Assembly: GCF_022179285.1 (NCBI RefSeq)
Contig: NZ_BPQO01000005.1
Location: forward strand, 219,484 to 283,483
Reading direction: 5' to 3'
Length of the DNA stretch: 64,000 bases
From: Methylobacterium hispanicum
Lineage (GTDB): Bacteria > Pseudomonadota > Alphaproteobacteria > Rhizobiales > Beijerinckiaceae
Part shown: positions 1-8,290 of the stretch, in pieces
How the letters are laid out: every line of letters starts with the position of its first letter
Numbering within the stretch: the first letter of the stretch is position 1
Position numbers and translations under genes: made by a program
The notes under the pieces: generated by a model
The model's input: only the letters and a program-made list of their open reading frames with translations
Told to the model about the DNA's origin: nothing
Database searches by the model: none

Positions 1-1060
1 CCGCGAGCTGCGTGCGGCCCTTCGGACCGGCAGGGCCGGCCTTCGGCTCGATCGCGATCTCCTCCGGCGCGCCGGCGAGCGTCTCCGGACGGCTCACCTC
101 GCCGAGATTGTGCCGGCCGAACTCCTTGGCGCTGTAGGGCATCTCCTCCTCCTTCGCGCCGAGGCTCGCGAAGGCGGTGACGTTCTGCGGCCGGAAGACC
201 GGGTTCTGGCCGCCGTCCTGGTAGACGACGCGGGTCGCGGGCGTGCCCTTGGCGACGAGCTCGGCGATCTGGTGATCGTCCCGCGCGCGCTTCTCGGCGA
301 CCAGCGGATCGACCCGCGGGCTGCAGGAGCCGGCGGCCGCGTCGGCACCGCCGAACACGTACTTGGCTCCGCACAGGCCGACCTTGGGCTCCTGGCGCAG
401 GGCCTCGAAATAGTCTGCGCCCTCCTTCAGGTTGTTCCAGAACGGCGCGTTCGGGTCGTTGCGGAACTTGGCCATGTTCTGGGCCGTCATCCGGAACGGG
501 TAGGACTGGAACTGGAAGGCGCGCTGGCCGCCCGCGAAGGCCTCGCGGGCGATGGCGTAGATCTCGCCCATCGAGGCGTCGGTCATCGCGAAGCAGCCGG
601 CCGACGAGCAGGTGCCGTGCACCATGATGTAGTTGCCGGTGCGCCCGTTCGCGCGGTCGAAGGCGTTCGGGTAGCCGGTGTCGAAGGAGAGGTAGTAGGA
701 GGAGTTCGGGTTCATCTGGCCCGGGGTGATCGTGTAGAAGCCCTCGGGCGCCTGCCGGTCGCCCTGCTTGGTCTTGGGGCCGAGCTGGCCCGACCAGCGG
801 CAGATCGGGAACGTCTTGAGGAGCGCGTACTGGCCGGTGCCGTCGCGCTTCCACACTTCCAGCTCCGACTCCTTCTTGTAGGCGCGGATCAGGATCGGGT
901 CGGACTGGCTCATCCCCTTGGTCTGCATCAGCGACAGGGTCTGGGCGGGGACCGGGGTCAGGTGGCGGGTGGAGGCGCCGCCGATCAGGCCGTCCTGGCA
1001 GGCGCCGAGGCCGAGCGTGACGGCGATGAGACCAGCAGCCGCGAGCGGGCGCACAGCCAT
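1..1060 (-). CDS. L,D-transpeptidase lipoprotein (YkuD/YafK type), 3' end outside window
   Basis: The reading frame is open from an ATG at 1060 to the window edge (353 codons, no stop), so the C-terminus is missing. The N-terminus is a lipoprotein signal ending in LGAC, with the acylated Cys near residue 21, which suggests anchoring to the outer membrane or periplasmic face. Around residues 140-160 lies the L,D-transpeptidase signature HGTCSSAGCF, giving the catalytic His and Cys. Enzymes of this YafK-like branch act on the meso-DAP stem peptide of peptidoglycan, either as cross-linkers or as amidase-like trimming enzymes; which applies here cannot be decided. The second half is rich in charged residues and has no recognised domain. 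It is the first gene of the window and is followed 135 bp away by the end of an oppositely read-through DUF1796 gene on the same strand. Confidence 0.85.
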   Translation of the reverse strand, partial: MAVRPLAAAGLIAVTLGLGACQDGLIGGASTRHLTPVPAQTLSLMQTKGMSQSDPILIRAYKKESELEVWKRDGTGQYALLKTFPICRWSGQLGPKTKQGDRQAPEGFYTITPGQMNPNSSYYLSFDTGYPNAFDRANGRTGNYIMVHGTCSSAGCFAMTDASMGEIYAIAREAFAGGQRAFQFQSYPFRMTAQNMAKFRNDPNAPFWNNLKEGADYFEALRQEPKVGLCGAKYVFGGADAAAGSCSPRVDPLVAEKRARDDHQIAELVAKGTPATRVVYQDGGQNPVFRPQNVTAFASLGAKEEEMPYSAKEFGRHNLGEVSRPETLAGAPEEIAIEPKAGPAGPKGRTQLA

Positions 1061-1195
1061 GGGGAACCTCGTCTCGATACTCCGCCCGCGGGTCCGTTCG
1101 ACCTGCGTCGGGCGTCACTCCCCAAACCCGTAGATCGGTTAAACTTGACCCTCCGTTACCGCAATGACGCCGGAGCCACACTCCACGCGGATAAA

Positions 1196-1966
1196 TCAGT
1201 CGAGATGTGCGGGATTGCACGCCGCCTCGGCGCGAATCAGGTCGAGCAGGCGCGCGTCGTCCGCCGGGTCGGCGAGGCGCAGGCCGACCGGCGCGGAGGG
1301 CGTCTCGAGGGTGATGTGCAGGAGGTCGGGACGCGGCTCGGCCCGCCCGGCCACCCGCACGGTCGCGGTGCCCGGCAGGAGCTGGATCACCGTGAGGTGG
1401 CTGCGGGCGGCGTCTCCCGCCAGCGCGTCGCAGAGCGCCGCGGCCTCGGCCGGCGCGACGTGGAGGTGGCTCATCAGCCAGTATCGGTTGCGCCCGCCCG
1501 CCAGGGCGCGGGCGGCGCGCAGCCGCCGGACGCCCGCCTGCAGGAAGGCGAAATCCGCGTCGTCCGCGGCCGGGTCGTGGTGGTTGAAGATGCAGTCGAG
1601 GCCGTAGCGCTCCCGGTAGAGCCGGTGCCGGCCGCGGGTGATGTCGGGTCCCTCGCGCTCGGAGAGCGGGATCGTCTCGAGCTGCGCCCGGTCGGTGAAC
1701 GCCCGGAAATCGTCCGCGAGGCAGTCGCGCACCATCGGCGGCAGGGTGAAGACCCAGTCGAACGGGCCGGACCACCCGCGCAGTCCGAGCCGCTTCAGGG
1801 CGTGCGCCATCTGGCAGTTGCTGCCGAGCGAGACGTGATTGAACGCGCCCGGCTCGCGCCGGTCGGGGCCGCGCAGGCCGAGACGGCGGCGCAGGGTCCC
1901 GAGAAGGCCTGTCCCGAAAAGGCCTGTGCCGAGAAGGCCTGGGGGGCCCTCCCCGTCCCGTCTCAC
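1196..1966 (-). CDS. DUF1796 family putative cysteine peptidase
   Basis: The 256-residue product carries the DUF1796 opening signature FNHVSLGSNCQMA followed by GWSGPFDWVF, a family related to papain-like putative peptidases of unknown substrate. The Cys in SLGSNC is the presumed nucleophile. The GTG start overlaps the accA stop in a GTGA junction, so translation is probably coupled to accA. The first 40 residues are low-complexity and contain three tandem five-residue units (GLLGT/GLFGT) encoded by three 15-bp DNA repeats at 1897-1941. The function is unknown; similar genes are often found near cell-surface or polysaccharide loci, but the link here with accA may only be positional. The start is uncertain because the conserved part begins only at about residue 42. 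Confidence 0.7.
   Translation of the reverse strand: MRRDGEGPPGLLGTGLFGTGLLGTLRRRLGLRGPDRREPGAFNHVSLGSNCQMAHALKRLGLRGWSGPFDWVFTLPPMVRDCLADDFRAFTDRAQLETIPLSEREGPDITRGRHRLYRERYGLDCIFNHHDPAADDADFAFLQAGVRRLRAARALAGGRNRYWLMSHLHVAPAEAAALCDALAGDAARSHLTVIQLLPGTATVRVAGRAEPRPDLLHITLETPSAPVGLRLADPADDARLLDLIRAEAACNPAHLD
1897..1941. repeat. three tandem 15-bp repeats inside the DUF1796 gene
   Basis: Three adjacent units, TCCCGAGAAGGCCTG, TCCCGAAAAGGCCTG and TGCCGAGAAGGCCTG, occupy 1897-1911, 1912-1926 and 1927-1941. Each is exactly five codons, so a change in copy number would keep the reading frame. Confidence 0.9.
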
Positions 1967-2925
1967 AGCCGCCGGCCGATCTCGAGGAACTTCTGCGCCC
2001 GGCGGTCGCGGATCTCGTCGCGCCCGAGGCCCTCGAAGCTCCGCAGCGCCTCGTCGAGCGCCGCGCCCGCCGCCGCCACGGCGCCGTCGCGGTCGCGGTG
2101 GGCGCCGCCGGTCGCCTCCGGCACGATGCCGTCGATGACGCCGAGCCGGAGCAGGTCCTGCGCGGTGATCTTCATGGCGGTGGCGGCATCGTGCGCCCGG
2201 CCCTGGTCGCGCCAGAGGATCGAGGCCGCCCCCTCGGGCGAGATCACGCCGTAGATCGCGTGCTCCAGCATCAGCACGCGGTTGGCGGTGGCGAGCGCGA
2301 TGGCGCCGCCCGAGCCGCCCTCGCCGATCACGAGCGCGACGTTCGGCACGCCCAGCGCCAGGCAGGCCTCGGTCGAGCGCGCGATGGCCTCGGCCTGCCC
2401 GCGCTCCTCCGCGTCGATGCCCGGGAAGGCGCCCGCGGTGTCCACGAACGCCAGCACCGGCAGGCCGAAGCGGTCGGCGAGCTCCATCAGGCGCACCGCC
2501 TTGCGGTAGCCCTCGGGCCGGGCCATCCCGAAATTGTGGCGCAGGCGCGCCTCGGTGGTCGCGCCCTTCTCCTGGCCGATCACGCAGACCGGCCGGCCGC
2601 GGAAGCGCCCGAAGCCGCCCACCACCGCCGCGTCCTCGCCGAAGCTGCGGTCGCCGGCCAGGGGCGTGAATTCCTCGATCAGCCCGGCGCAGTAATCGAC
2701 GAAATGCGGGCGCTGCGGGTGGCGGGCCACCTGCGTCTTCTGCCAGGGCGTGAGGGCGGCGTAGATCTCGGCGAGCGCCTGGGCAGCCTTGGCCTCGAGC
2801 CGGCCGACCTCCTCGCTGATCGAGACGGCGCCGTCGCGGGCGCCGACCGCCTTCAGCTCCTCGAGCTTGGCCTCGAGTTCCGCCACGGGCTTCTCGAAAT
2901 CGAGATAGGAGCGCGTCACCGCCAT
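1963..2925 (-). CDS. accA: acetyl-CoA carboxylase carboxyltransferase subunit alpha
   Basis: The 320-residue protein matches the length and sequence of bacterial AccA: the N-terminal YLDFEKPVAELE, the QKGATTEAR and NFGMARPEGYRKA blocks, and the GEGGSGGAIA oxyanion-hole region. With AccD it transfers the carboxyl group from carboxybiotin on AccB to acetyl-CoA, giving malonyl-CoA for fatty-acid synthesis in the cytoplasm. The ATG at 2925 gives MAVTRSYLDF, the usual start; an in-frame upstream extension is Arg/Pro-rich and not family-like. AccD is not in the window, as is common since accA and accD are usually unlinked. The stop overlaps the next gene (DUF1796) by four bases. Confidence 0.96.
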   Translation of the reverse strand: MAVTRSYLDFEKPVAELEAKLEELKAVGARDGAVSISEEVGRLEAKAAQALAEIYAALTPWQKTQVARHPQRPHFVDYCAGLIEEFTPLAGDRSFGEDAAVVGGFGRFRGRPVCVIGQEKGATTEARLRHNFGMARPEGYRKAVRLMELADRFGLPVLAFVDTAGAFPGIDAEERGQAEAIARSTEACLALGVPNVALVIGEGGSGGAIALATANRVLMLEHAIYGVISPEGAASILWRDQGRAHDAATAMKITAQDLLRLGVIDGIVPEATGGAHRDRDGAVAAAGAALDEALRSFEGLGRDEIRDRRAQKFLEIGRRL

Positions 2926-3123
2926 CGGTTCACAAATGTCCTGCGCGTCGTGCGAGAGCCCGGGGCGCGGGCCGCGCCGCCGGGCGGGGCGAGGTGTTGG
3001 CGATGCGGGAGGGCGTGTCAACCGCGCGCGGGGCGGGATGTGCATGCCCGCGGGAGGCCGGCGGCCGGCGCGAAGCCCGGCGCCGCCTTCCTCAGGCCCT
3101 GATTGCGGCGCCTGTCTGGGGGC

Positions 3124-3474
3124 ATGATCCTGCGCCCGCTCCTCGCCCTCGCCGCCCTGGTCTCGTTCGGCCTGCCCGCCGCCGCGCAGCCGCCCACGCC
3201 GGCCGCGCCGCCGAGCCTGGAGCAGATCGAGCGCCTGGAGGCGCGCCCGCGGCGGCGCGACCTCTATCTGAGCCCCGAGGCGGCCGAATCGGCCCGCGCC
3301 GCCGAGGCCAAGATGGAGGCGATGCAGCGGAAGATGGACGCGCGGGTCCGCCGCGCGACGCGCAGCATCTGCGAGGGCTGCGCCGGCCAGGCTCCCCGCC
3401 GCCGCGACGCCGCCGCGGCAGCGCGCGACGACGTGCCGGGACAGCTGGATCCCGCCCAGGCTCCCACGGAGTAG
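3124..3474 (+). CDS. small secreted protein of unknown function
   Basis: The 116-residue product starts with MILRPLLALAALVSFG, a clear signal peptide with cleavage likely after AAAQ (about residue 22). The mature part is charged and Ala/Arg/Pro-rich, with a short helix-forming segment (about residues 55-85) and one CEGC motif, which could form a disulfide or bind a ligand. No family is recognised. It diverges from accA with about 200 bp between starts and converges on pleD with a 4-bp gap. An upstream TTG at 3103 is in frame, but the ATG gives the better signal peptide. Confidence 0.6.
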   Translation: MILRPLLALAALVSFGLPAAAQPPTPAAPPSLEQIERLEARPRRRDLYLSPEAAESARAAEAKMEAMQRKMDARVRRATRSICEGCAGQAPRRRDAAAAARDDVPGQLDPAQAPTE

Positions 3475-3478
3475 CCCT

Positions 3479-4852
3479 TCAGGCGGCGTCGGCCTCGACG
3501 CGGTTCCGGCCGAACGTCTTGGCGCGGTAGAGCGCGAGGTCGGCCCGCTTCATCATGTCCCCGGCCCCCGCGTCGTCGCCCTGCCGGGCCGCGACGCCGA
3601 TCGACACGGTGACGGGCACGCTGCGGGTGGCGCGCTGGACCGGGAAGGGCAGCGCCTCGATCCGGGCGCGGATGCGCTCGGCGATCACCTGCGCCTCGGC
3701 GAGGCCGACATCGGGCAGGATGATCACCACCTCCTCGCCGCCGTAGCGGGCGACGATGTCGATGCCGCGGGTGTGCAGCCGGACGCGCTCGGCGAAGGTG
3801 CGCAGCACCTCGTCGCCGGCCTCGTGCCCGTAGGTGTCGTTGATCGTCTTGAACCGGTCGATGTCGAGGATCAGCGCGGCGACCGGGCGCTGGCGCAGGT
3901 TGGCCTCCGCGAAGAGCGCGCCGAGATGGCTGTCGAGGTAGCGCCGGTTGTGCAGCCCCGTGAGGGCGTCGGTCACGGCGAGCTGCATCGAGTCCTGCAC
4001 GGCGCCCCGCAACACCTCGGAGAAGCGCTTGCGCCGGACCTGGGTGCGCACCCGCGCCGTCAGCTCGTTCCGGTCGATCGGCCGCAGCAGGTAGTCGTGC
4101 ACGCCGAAATCGAGCCCGCGCACGATGCGCTCGCGCTCGTGCGCCTCGCCCAGCATCACGAGCGGGACGTTGCGGGTGCGGTCGAGCGAGCGGAGCTGGC
4201 TGCACAGGCGCAGGCCGTCCGAGCCCTGCAGGTCGAGGCTGACGAGGATGCAGTCGAAGGTTCCCTCCGCCGCCCGCATCAGGGCGCGCTGCGGGTCGGC
4301 CTCGACGCTCACCCGGTGGTGCTGGCCGAGCGCCGCCGCCATCCGGTCGGCCGCGCCCGCCCGGTCCTCAACCAGCAGGATCTCGGCGTCGAGGCCCGTC
4401 TCGGCGGCGGCGCGCGCCAGCGGGTCGCCGAGGCCGGCCTCGCGGGAGGCGAGCGCGCGGCTCAGAAGCTCGTCCGTCACCGCCTTCAGGCGCACGAGGC
4501 TGCGCACCCGGGCGAACAGGGCGACGTCGTCCACGGGCTTCGTCAGGAAGTCGTCCGCCCCGGCCTCCAGGCCACGGAGCCGGTCGGCGGGCTGGTCGAG
4601 GGCGGTGACCATGATCACCGGCAGGTGGGCGGTGACGGGGTTGCCCTTCAGGTGCCGGCAGACCTCGAACCCGTCCATCCCGGGCATCATCACGTCGAGC
4701 AGCACGACGTCGCAGAGACCCTGCTCGCAGAGCGCGATGGCGTCGCGCCCGTTCATGGCCGAGACGGTGTTGAAATACTCGAGCGCGAGCTTCGTTTCGA
4801 GAAGCTTCACGTTCGGAAACAGATCATCGACGATCAGGACGCGCGCCGACAT
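3479..4852 (-). CDS. pleD: PleD-type response regulator diguanylate cyclase
   Basis: The 457-residue protein has the REC-REC-GGDEF order of Caulobacter PleD. The first receiver (residues 1-120) has the acidic pair D9/D10 and phospho-acceptor D53 in LLDVMMPG. The second receiver (about 150-270) has Ser at the aligned acceptor position (LVSLDLQG), consistent with the adaptor role known for PleD REC2. The cyclase domain carries RYGGEE as active site and RGID five residues before it, matching the RxxD inhibitory I-site. It makes c-di-GMP from two GTP when phosphorylated and dimerised, driving the motile-to-sessile transition. It lies 54 bp downstream of divK, the conserved alphaproteobacterial pair. 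Confidence 0.95.
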   Translation of the reverse strand: MSARVLIVDDLFPNVKLLETKLALEYFNTVSAMNGRDAIALCEQGLCDVVLLDVMMPGMDGFEVCRHLKGNPVTAHLPVIMVTALDQPADRLRGLEAGADDFLTKPVDDVALFARVRSLVRLKAVTDELLSRALASREAGLGDPLARAAAETGLDAEILLVEDRAGAADRMAAALGQHHRVSVEADPQRALMRAAEGTFDCILVSLDLQGSDGLRLCSQLRSLDRTRNVPLVMLGEAHERERIVRGLDFGVHDYLLRPIDRNELTARVRTQVRRKRFSEVLRGAVQDSMQLAVTDALTGLHNRRYLDSHLGALFAEANLRQRPVAALILDIDRFKTINDTYGHEAGDEVLRTFAERVRLHTRGIDIVARYGGEEVVIILPDVGLAEAQVIAERIRARIEALPFPVQRATRSVPVTVSIGVAARQGDDAGAGDMMKRADLALYRAKTFGRNRVEADAA

Positions 4853-4859
4853 CGTTCCT

Positions 4860-4886
4860 CGCGGGCGATCGGAGTGGTCGCCCGCG
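4860..4886 (-). other. intercistronic hairpin between divK and pleD
   Basis: CGCGGGCGA at 4860-4868 pairs with TCGCCCGCG at 4878-4886 across a 9-nt loop. It sits in the 54-bp gap between the divK stop and the pleD start and has no T-run. It could set mRNA processing or attenuate pleD relative to divK; that role is inference. Confidence 0.5.
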
Positions 4887-4906
4887 CGGAAGGACCGCGT
4901 CAGGCC

Positions 4907-5281
4907 TCAGGATTTGGCCTCAAGATAAGTCCGAACCGTTGCCAAAAACTTCGCGACCGAGATCGGCTTGGACAAATAAGCCTCACACCCGCCCTCGCGG
5001 ATCCGCTCCTCGTCGCCCTTCATGGCGAAGGCCGTGATCGCGATCACCGGAATGTGCTTGAGGTCGTCGTCCTCCTTCAGCCACTTGGTCACCTCCAGGC
5101 CGGAGACCTCCGGCAACTGGATGTCCATGAGGATGAGGTCGGGGTGATGCGCGCGCGCCAGCTCGATCGCCTCGATGCCGTGCGCAGTCTTCAGCGTCGC
5201 GTAGCCCTGCGCCTCGAGCAGGTCGTTGAAGAGCTTCATATTGAGCTCGTTGTCCTCGACGATCAGCACCGTTTTCTTCAT
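4907..5281 (-). CDS. divK: single-domain response regulator DivK
   Basis: At 124 residues this is a stand-alone receiver with D9/D10 in VEDN, phospho-acceptor D53 in LILMDIQLP, the conserved Thr in AITAFAM and Lys in LSKPI. It is close to Caulobacter DivK in length and sequence. DivK is phosphorylated by the DivJ/PleC pair and acts through DivL-CckA to lower CtrA activity, controlling asymmetric division; it also stimulates PleD phosphorylation. The gene is the first of the divK-pleD pair and diverges from the DUF3572 gene, with a 76-bp AT-richer gap that must hold both promoters. Confidence 0.96.
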   Translation of the reverse strand: MKKTVLIVEDNELNMKLFNDLLEAQGYATLKTAHGIEAIELARAHHPDLILMDIQLPEVSGLEVTKWLKEDDDLKHIPVIAITAFAMKGDEERIREGGCEAYLSKPISVAKFLATVRTYLEAKS

Positions 5282-5357
5282 GAGGCGTTCATCCCGGTGC
5301 GCGCGACGCTTGTCGTTAACGGGCCGTCACCCTGTCGGAATCCATTCTAGGGTTTAC

Positions 5358-5657
5358 ATGTTGATGAAACGCAAATCCCTTCAAGGGACTGAGGCGACCG
5401 ATTCGCTGCCCTTGGACGTTCTGCTGTGGATGGTCCAGGACCCGGACCGCCTGCTCCCCTTCCTCAACGCCACCGGCCTGACGCCCGACGCGCTGCGGCG
5501 GGCGACGGAGGATCCGGCGATCCTCGACGCGGTTCTGGACCACGTCATGGCGGACGAGCCGGTGCTGCTCGCCTGTGCCCGTGCCCTCGACTGCCCCCCG
5601 GAACGGATCGCCGCCGCCTGGGCGCGCCGCAGGCCGCCCGAGTTCGAGGCGCCCTGA
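5358..5657 (+). CDS. DUF3572 family protein
   Basis: The 99-residue protein has the compact all-helical DUF3572 pattern: LPLDVLLWMVQDPDRLLPFLNATG, then LTPDALRRATEDPAILDAVLDHVMADEPVLLA. The family is conserved in alphaproteobacteria and frequently lies next to divK, as here, but its function is unknown. Two starts are possible: ATG at 5358 (preceded by AGGG at suitable spacing) or ATG at 5364. It diverges from divK. The product is probably cytoplasmic, with no signal or membrane segment. Confidence 0.85.
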   Translation: MLMKRKSLQGTEATDSLPLDVLLWMVQDPDRLLPFLNATGLTPDALRRATEDPAILDAVLDHVMADEPVLLACARALDCPPERIAAAWARRRPPEFEAP

Positions 5658-5697
5658 GGACCGGGGAGCGCCCCGATCCGCGGGGCCGCCCCGGCCT

Positions 5698-6603
5698 TCA
5701 GGGCCGGCAGGGCTTGTCCGCGCCCTTGTCGAGGTCGAGGCGCGTGAGATCCCCCAGGATCGCGAAATCGCCGTAGTCGAGCTTGAGCGCGCCGCTGACG
5801 CCGTTGTCGTAGAGGTCGAAACTCAGCGTGTAGATCGGCGTGCGCTCGCCGCGCCCCTGCGTGAAATAGCTCAGCGTCACCGGCCAGCGCTGCACCGAGG
5901 CCAGCGCGCCCTCGCGCAGCGGCTTGTCGCGCTCGGAGCCCGAGGCCTGGGTCGGGCCGGTGCCCGGGCGGCCGATGACGGCGAGCGTGTCGTAGACCTT
6001 GCGGCCGTCGTCCGAGCCGTCGAACACCTTGGCGGAGAGCGTCGTCTCGCCGGCCCGCGCCGCCTCGATCAGGCGACGCATGTGCAGGCTCGGGAACAGG
6101 ACCGGGCCGCCCTCGCCGAACTGGTCGCGCTTGGGCTCCTTCAGCCGCACCTTGAAGGCGCTGCCCTCCGTCGTCGCGTTGCCGTCGACGGTCGGGCTCG
6201 GCGTGCCGTTGGTGGCGCTCGCGGTCCGGAAGCGGAACTCGTGGCCGTCGCCGCGCTCGAAGGTCGTGTTGCGCAGGTCCGAGGTGCGGCTGCCGGTCTC
6301 GGAGGATTCGAGCACGGTCACCTGCCGGGTCTGCATGGTGTAGCCCTGGCAGGCGTCGCCCTTGAAGTCGAGGGCGATGCGCCCGCGGGCGCTGTCGACC
6401 GCGCGCGTGCCGCCGCTCGAGGCGAGCGAGAGGTCGTAGACCGCCCGGTGGTTGGCCAGCACGACCGGTGCCGCGGCCGGCTTGGCGGGCGCCTCGGCCG
6501 CCGGGGCGGGGGCCGGCGCGGCCCGGGCGGCGTCCGCCGGAACGAGCGCGATCGGGGCGGTCGCCCCGACGAGAACGAGTGCGAGAGCAGGGCGCAGCCG
6601 CAT
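5698..6603 (-). CDS. eipB: cell envelope integrity protein EipB (DUF1849)
   Basis: The 301-residue product has an N-terminal signal peptide (MRLRPALALVLVGATAP...) and the DUF1849 core beginning VVLANHRAVYDLSLASS. It carries one Cys in GDACQGY near residue 90 and one in the C-terminal DKPCRP; Brucella EipB is a periplasmic beta-spiral protein stabilised by a disulfide between two Cys in equivalent places. EipB is needed for envelope integrity under stress in Brucella. The ATG at 6603 was chosen because it begins the signal peptide directly; an in-frame start 21 bp earlier is possible. A Pro/Ala linker separates signal and core. The gene converges on DUF3572. Confidence 0.85.
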   Translation of the reverse strand: MRLRPALALVLVGATAPIALVPADAARAAPAPAPAAEAPAKPAAAPVVLANHRAVYDLSLASSGGTRAVDSARGRIALDFKGDACQGYTMQTRQVTVLESSETGSRTSDLRNTTFERGDGHEFRFRTASATNGTPSPTVDGNATTEGSAFKVRLKEPKRDQFGEGGPVLFPSLHMRRLIEAARAGETTLSAKVFDGSDDGRKVYDTLAVIGRPGTGPTQASGSERDKPLREGALASVQRWPVTLSYFTQGRGERTPIYTLSFDLYDNGVSGALKLDYGDFAILGDLTRLDLDKGADKPCRP

Positions 6604-6681
6604 GCGGGATCCTCCGGTCACCATGCGGGGCAGATAGGGGTCGCGCCGGGGCCGGGCAATGCGCCGGGCCCGCGCCCCGCG

Positions 6682-7182
6682 TCAGCCCCGCTCGGGGAAG
6701 CGCCGGGCGAACCAGTCCCGCACGAGGATCCGCTCGTAGGCGAGGCTGCCCGTCGCGAGCCGCGCGCCGAGGAGGAAGTCGCTGTCGGTGAGCGTCTCCT
6801 CGGCCCGGGCCACCGCTCGCCCGCCCCGCCGCAGCACGTAGGCCAGACGGATGCGCGGCGGGCTGACGTCCGTCACGACCCGCACGCCCTGCGGCGCGCC
6901 GAAGCTCGGCCGCTCGATCCCCGCGAGGTCGATGTCGAGCACGCTCACCGCGAGGTCGTCCCCCGGGGCGAGGCGCCGAGCTCCGGTCTCCTCGAAGATC
7001 CGGGCGATCTCGGCAAGCGTCGCCCGCAGGGTCTGGCCCGAGCCGTAGCGGTTCTCGGCGTCCGTGAAGCGCTCGGGCGCGACGAAGCGCACCTGGACCG
7101 CCTGCGCGCCGGCCGGCCCGGCGGCGAGGACGCCCGCCAGGAGCGCCGCCGCCGGGAGGGCGGCCGCGCCGCCCGGCCTCAT
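6682..7182 (-). CDS. DUF3016 family secreted protein
   Basis: The 166-residue product has a signal peptide ending near AGA-QAV (residue 27) and then the DUF3016 pattern: VRFVAPERFTDAENRYG, LAPGDDLAVSVLDIDLAG, and PRIRLAYVLRRGG. The family is found in the periplasm of Proteobacteria and has no assigned function. Its ATG overlaps the stop of the upstream small gene by four bases (ATGA), which implies a two-gene operon. Codon use is like its neighbours. Confidence 0.8.
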   Translation of the reverse strand: MRPGGAAALPAAALLAGVLAAGPAGAQAVQVRFVAPERFTDAENRYGSGQTLRATLAEIARIFEETGARRLAPGDDLAVSVLDIDLAGIERPSFGAPQGVRVVTDVSPPRIRLAYVLRRGGRAVARAEETLTDSDFLLGARLATGSLAYERILVRDWFARRFPERG

Positions 7183-7394
7183 TGCTGCGAGCGGGTGATC
7201 ACCGCCAGCAGCGCCCGCGCCACCGGCTCGGTGACGGTGCGGCGGTACTTGCGGTGGACGAGCTGCCCGTTGTGGTAGACGTCTTGCTCGACGTAGAGGC
7301 GCTCCCCGTCCCAGCGGACGATGTTGTCGCTCTCCGTCGTCTCCTCGACGCCGAGATCGGATCTCAGGATCGTGCTCCCGGTGTGCGTCAGCAT
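7179..7394 (-). CDS. small conserved protein of unknown function
   Basis: The 71-residue product (MLTHTGSTILRSDLGVEE...VITRSQQ) is polar, with a Tyr-rich central stretch ERLYVEQDVYHNGQLVHRKYRR and no signal or membrane segment. No family is recognised. It is translationally coupled to the DUF3016 gene through an ATGA overlap, which supports it as a real gene. A longer in-frame reading runs upstream but is Arg/Pro/Gly-rich shadow sequence of the next gene. Confidence 0.55.
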   Translation of the reverse strand: MLTHTGSTILRSDLGVEETTESDNIVRWDGERLYVEQDVYHNGQLVHRKYRRTVTEPVARALLAVITRSQQ

Positions 7395-7501
7395 CCGCAA
7401 TAGCCCCGATTGTGTGGCCCCGACGGCCGAAGGAGGGGGAGCATAGGCGGGGGCGGCGGCGCGCGCCAGACGGCGCGACCGACCTGTCCCGCGGTCCCGC
7501 G

Positions 7502-8038
7502 CTACTGCACGGTGACCTGGTCCTTGATGCGCTCGTAGGTCGCCCGGCTCAGCACGCGCTTGCTCAGGAGCTGATCGACGGCGCCGTAGGGCCGCCGCTG
7601 GATGATGGCGCGCCCGATCGTGCCGCCGCCCTTCAGGGCGTTCAGCTGGGCCAGGGTCGCGGTGTTGAGATCGACGAGCGCCACCGCCCTCGGATCCGCG
7701 CTCTCCTGCGCCGGGACGGTCGGATCCGGCGCAGGCGGCGGGAGCGGCGCGGGCTCGGGAGCCCGGGCCTGCGCCGGAACCTGCGCCGGAGCCTGGGCCG
7801 GAGCCTGGGCCTGCGCCCGGTCCGGCTCCCGGAGGGCGGGCGGGCGAGCCGCCTCGGGCGCCGCCCCAGTCTCCGGCGCGGGCTCGGGGGCCCTCTCCCG
7901 CACCGGCGCGGCGACCGTCGGCACCTCCGCGGGCGCCTCGCCCGTACCCCGCAGCCACAGGTACTGCATCAGCGCCGCCAGCAGGCCCGCGACGACGAGC
8001 AGCACGGACACGCGCACGATGGCCGAGCCGCTGAGCAT
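7502..8038 (-). CDS. membrane-anchored helix-hairpin-helix protein
   Basis: The 178-residue protein has one N-terminal membrane segment (VSVLLVVAGLLAALMQYLWL, about residues 9-28), a long Ala/Pro/Glu linker with PAQA-type repeats (about 35-115), and a C-terminal ComEA-like helix-hairpin-helix domain: LVDLNTATLAQLNALKGGG, then RPYGAVDQLLSKRVLSRATYERIKDQV. In ComEA this fold binds double-stranded DNA at the outer face of the inner membrane during uptake, but the domain is also found in proteins without a proven DNA role. Here two Gly replace part of the usual hairpin. Its neighbours give no further clue. It faces the beta-helix gene tandemly across 252 bp. Confidence 0.7.
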   Translation of the reverse strand: MLSGSAIVRVSVLLVVAGLLAALMQYLWLRGTGEAPAEVPTVAAPVRERAPEPAPETGAAPEAARPPALREPDRAQAQAPAQAPAQVPAQARAPEPAPLPPPAPDPTVPAQESADPRAVALVDLNTATLAQLNALKGGGTIGRAIIQRRPYGAVDQLLSKRVLSRATYERIKDQVTVQ

Positions 8039-8290
8039 GGCGTTTTCCCCCCGCTGCCATGGTTTGTCTCACCCTCCGGGACGGAGTGGCAAGTTTCCGG
8101 GTTCGCGGAAGCGGGCGGCGCGGGCGCGCATCCACTGTAAATGCCGTCCAGACGGGGGGATGTCGCCGGTCCGGGTCGTCCGACCTCGGTCGGGGCGCGC
8201 GACCGGCCCTGTGAGCACCGCACGAAACGCCCGATCAACGGGGGGCCTCCCCCTGCGCATGGCGGCGCGGCGGGCGTGTCGCGAGAGGCT

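Noticed and set aside
110..2254. Long plus-strand open frame opposite the transpeptidase and accA
   Set aside because: Arg/Ala/Gly-rich shadow frame in high-GC DNA; the opposite strand has recognised proteins.
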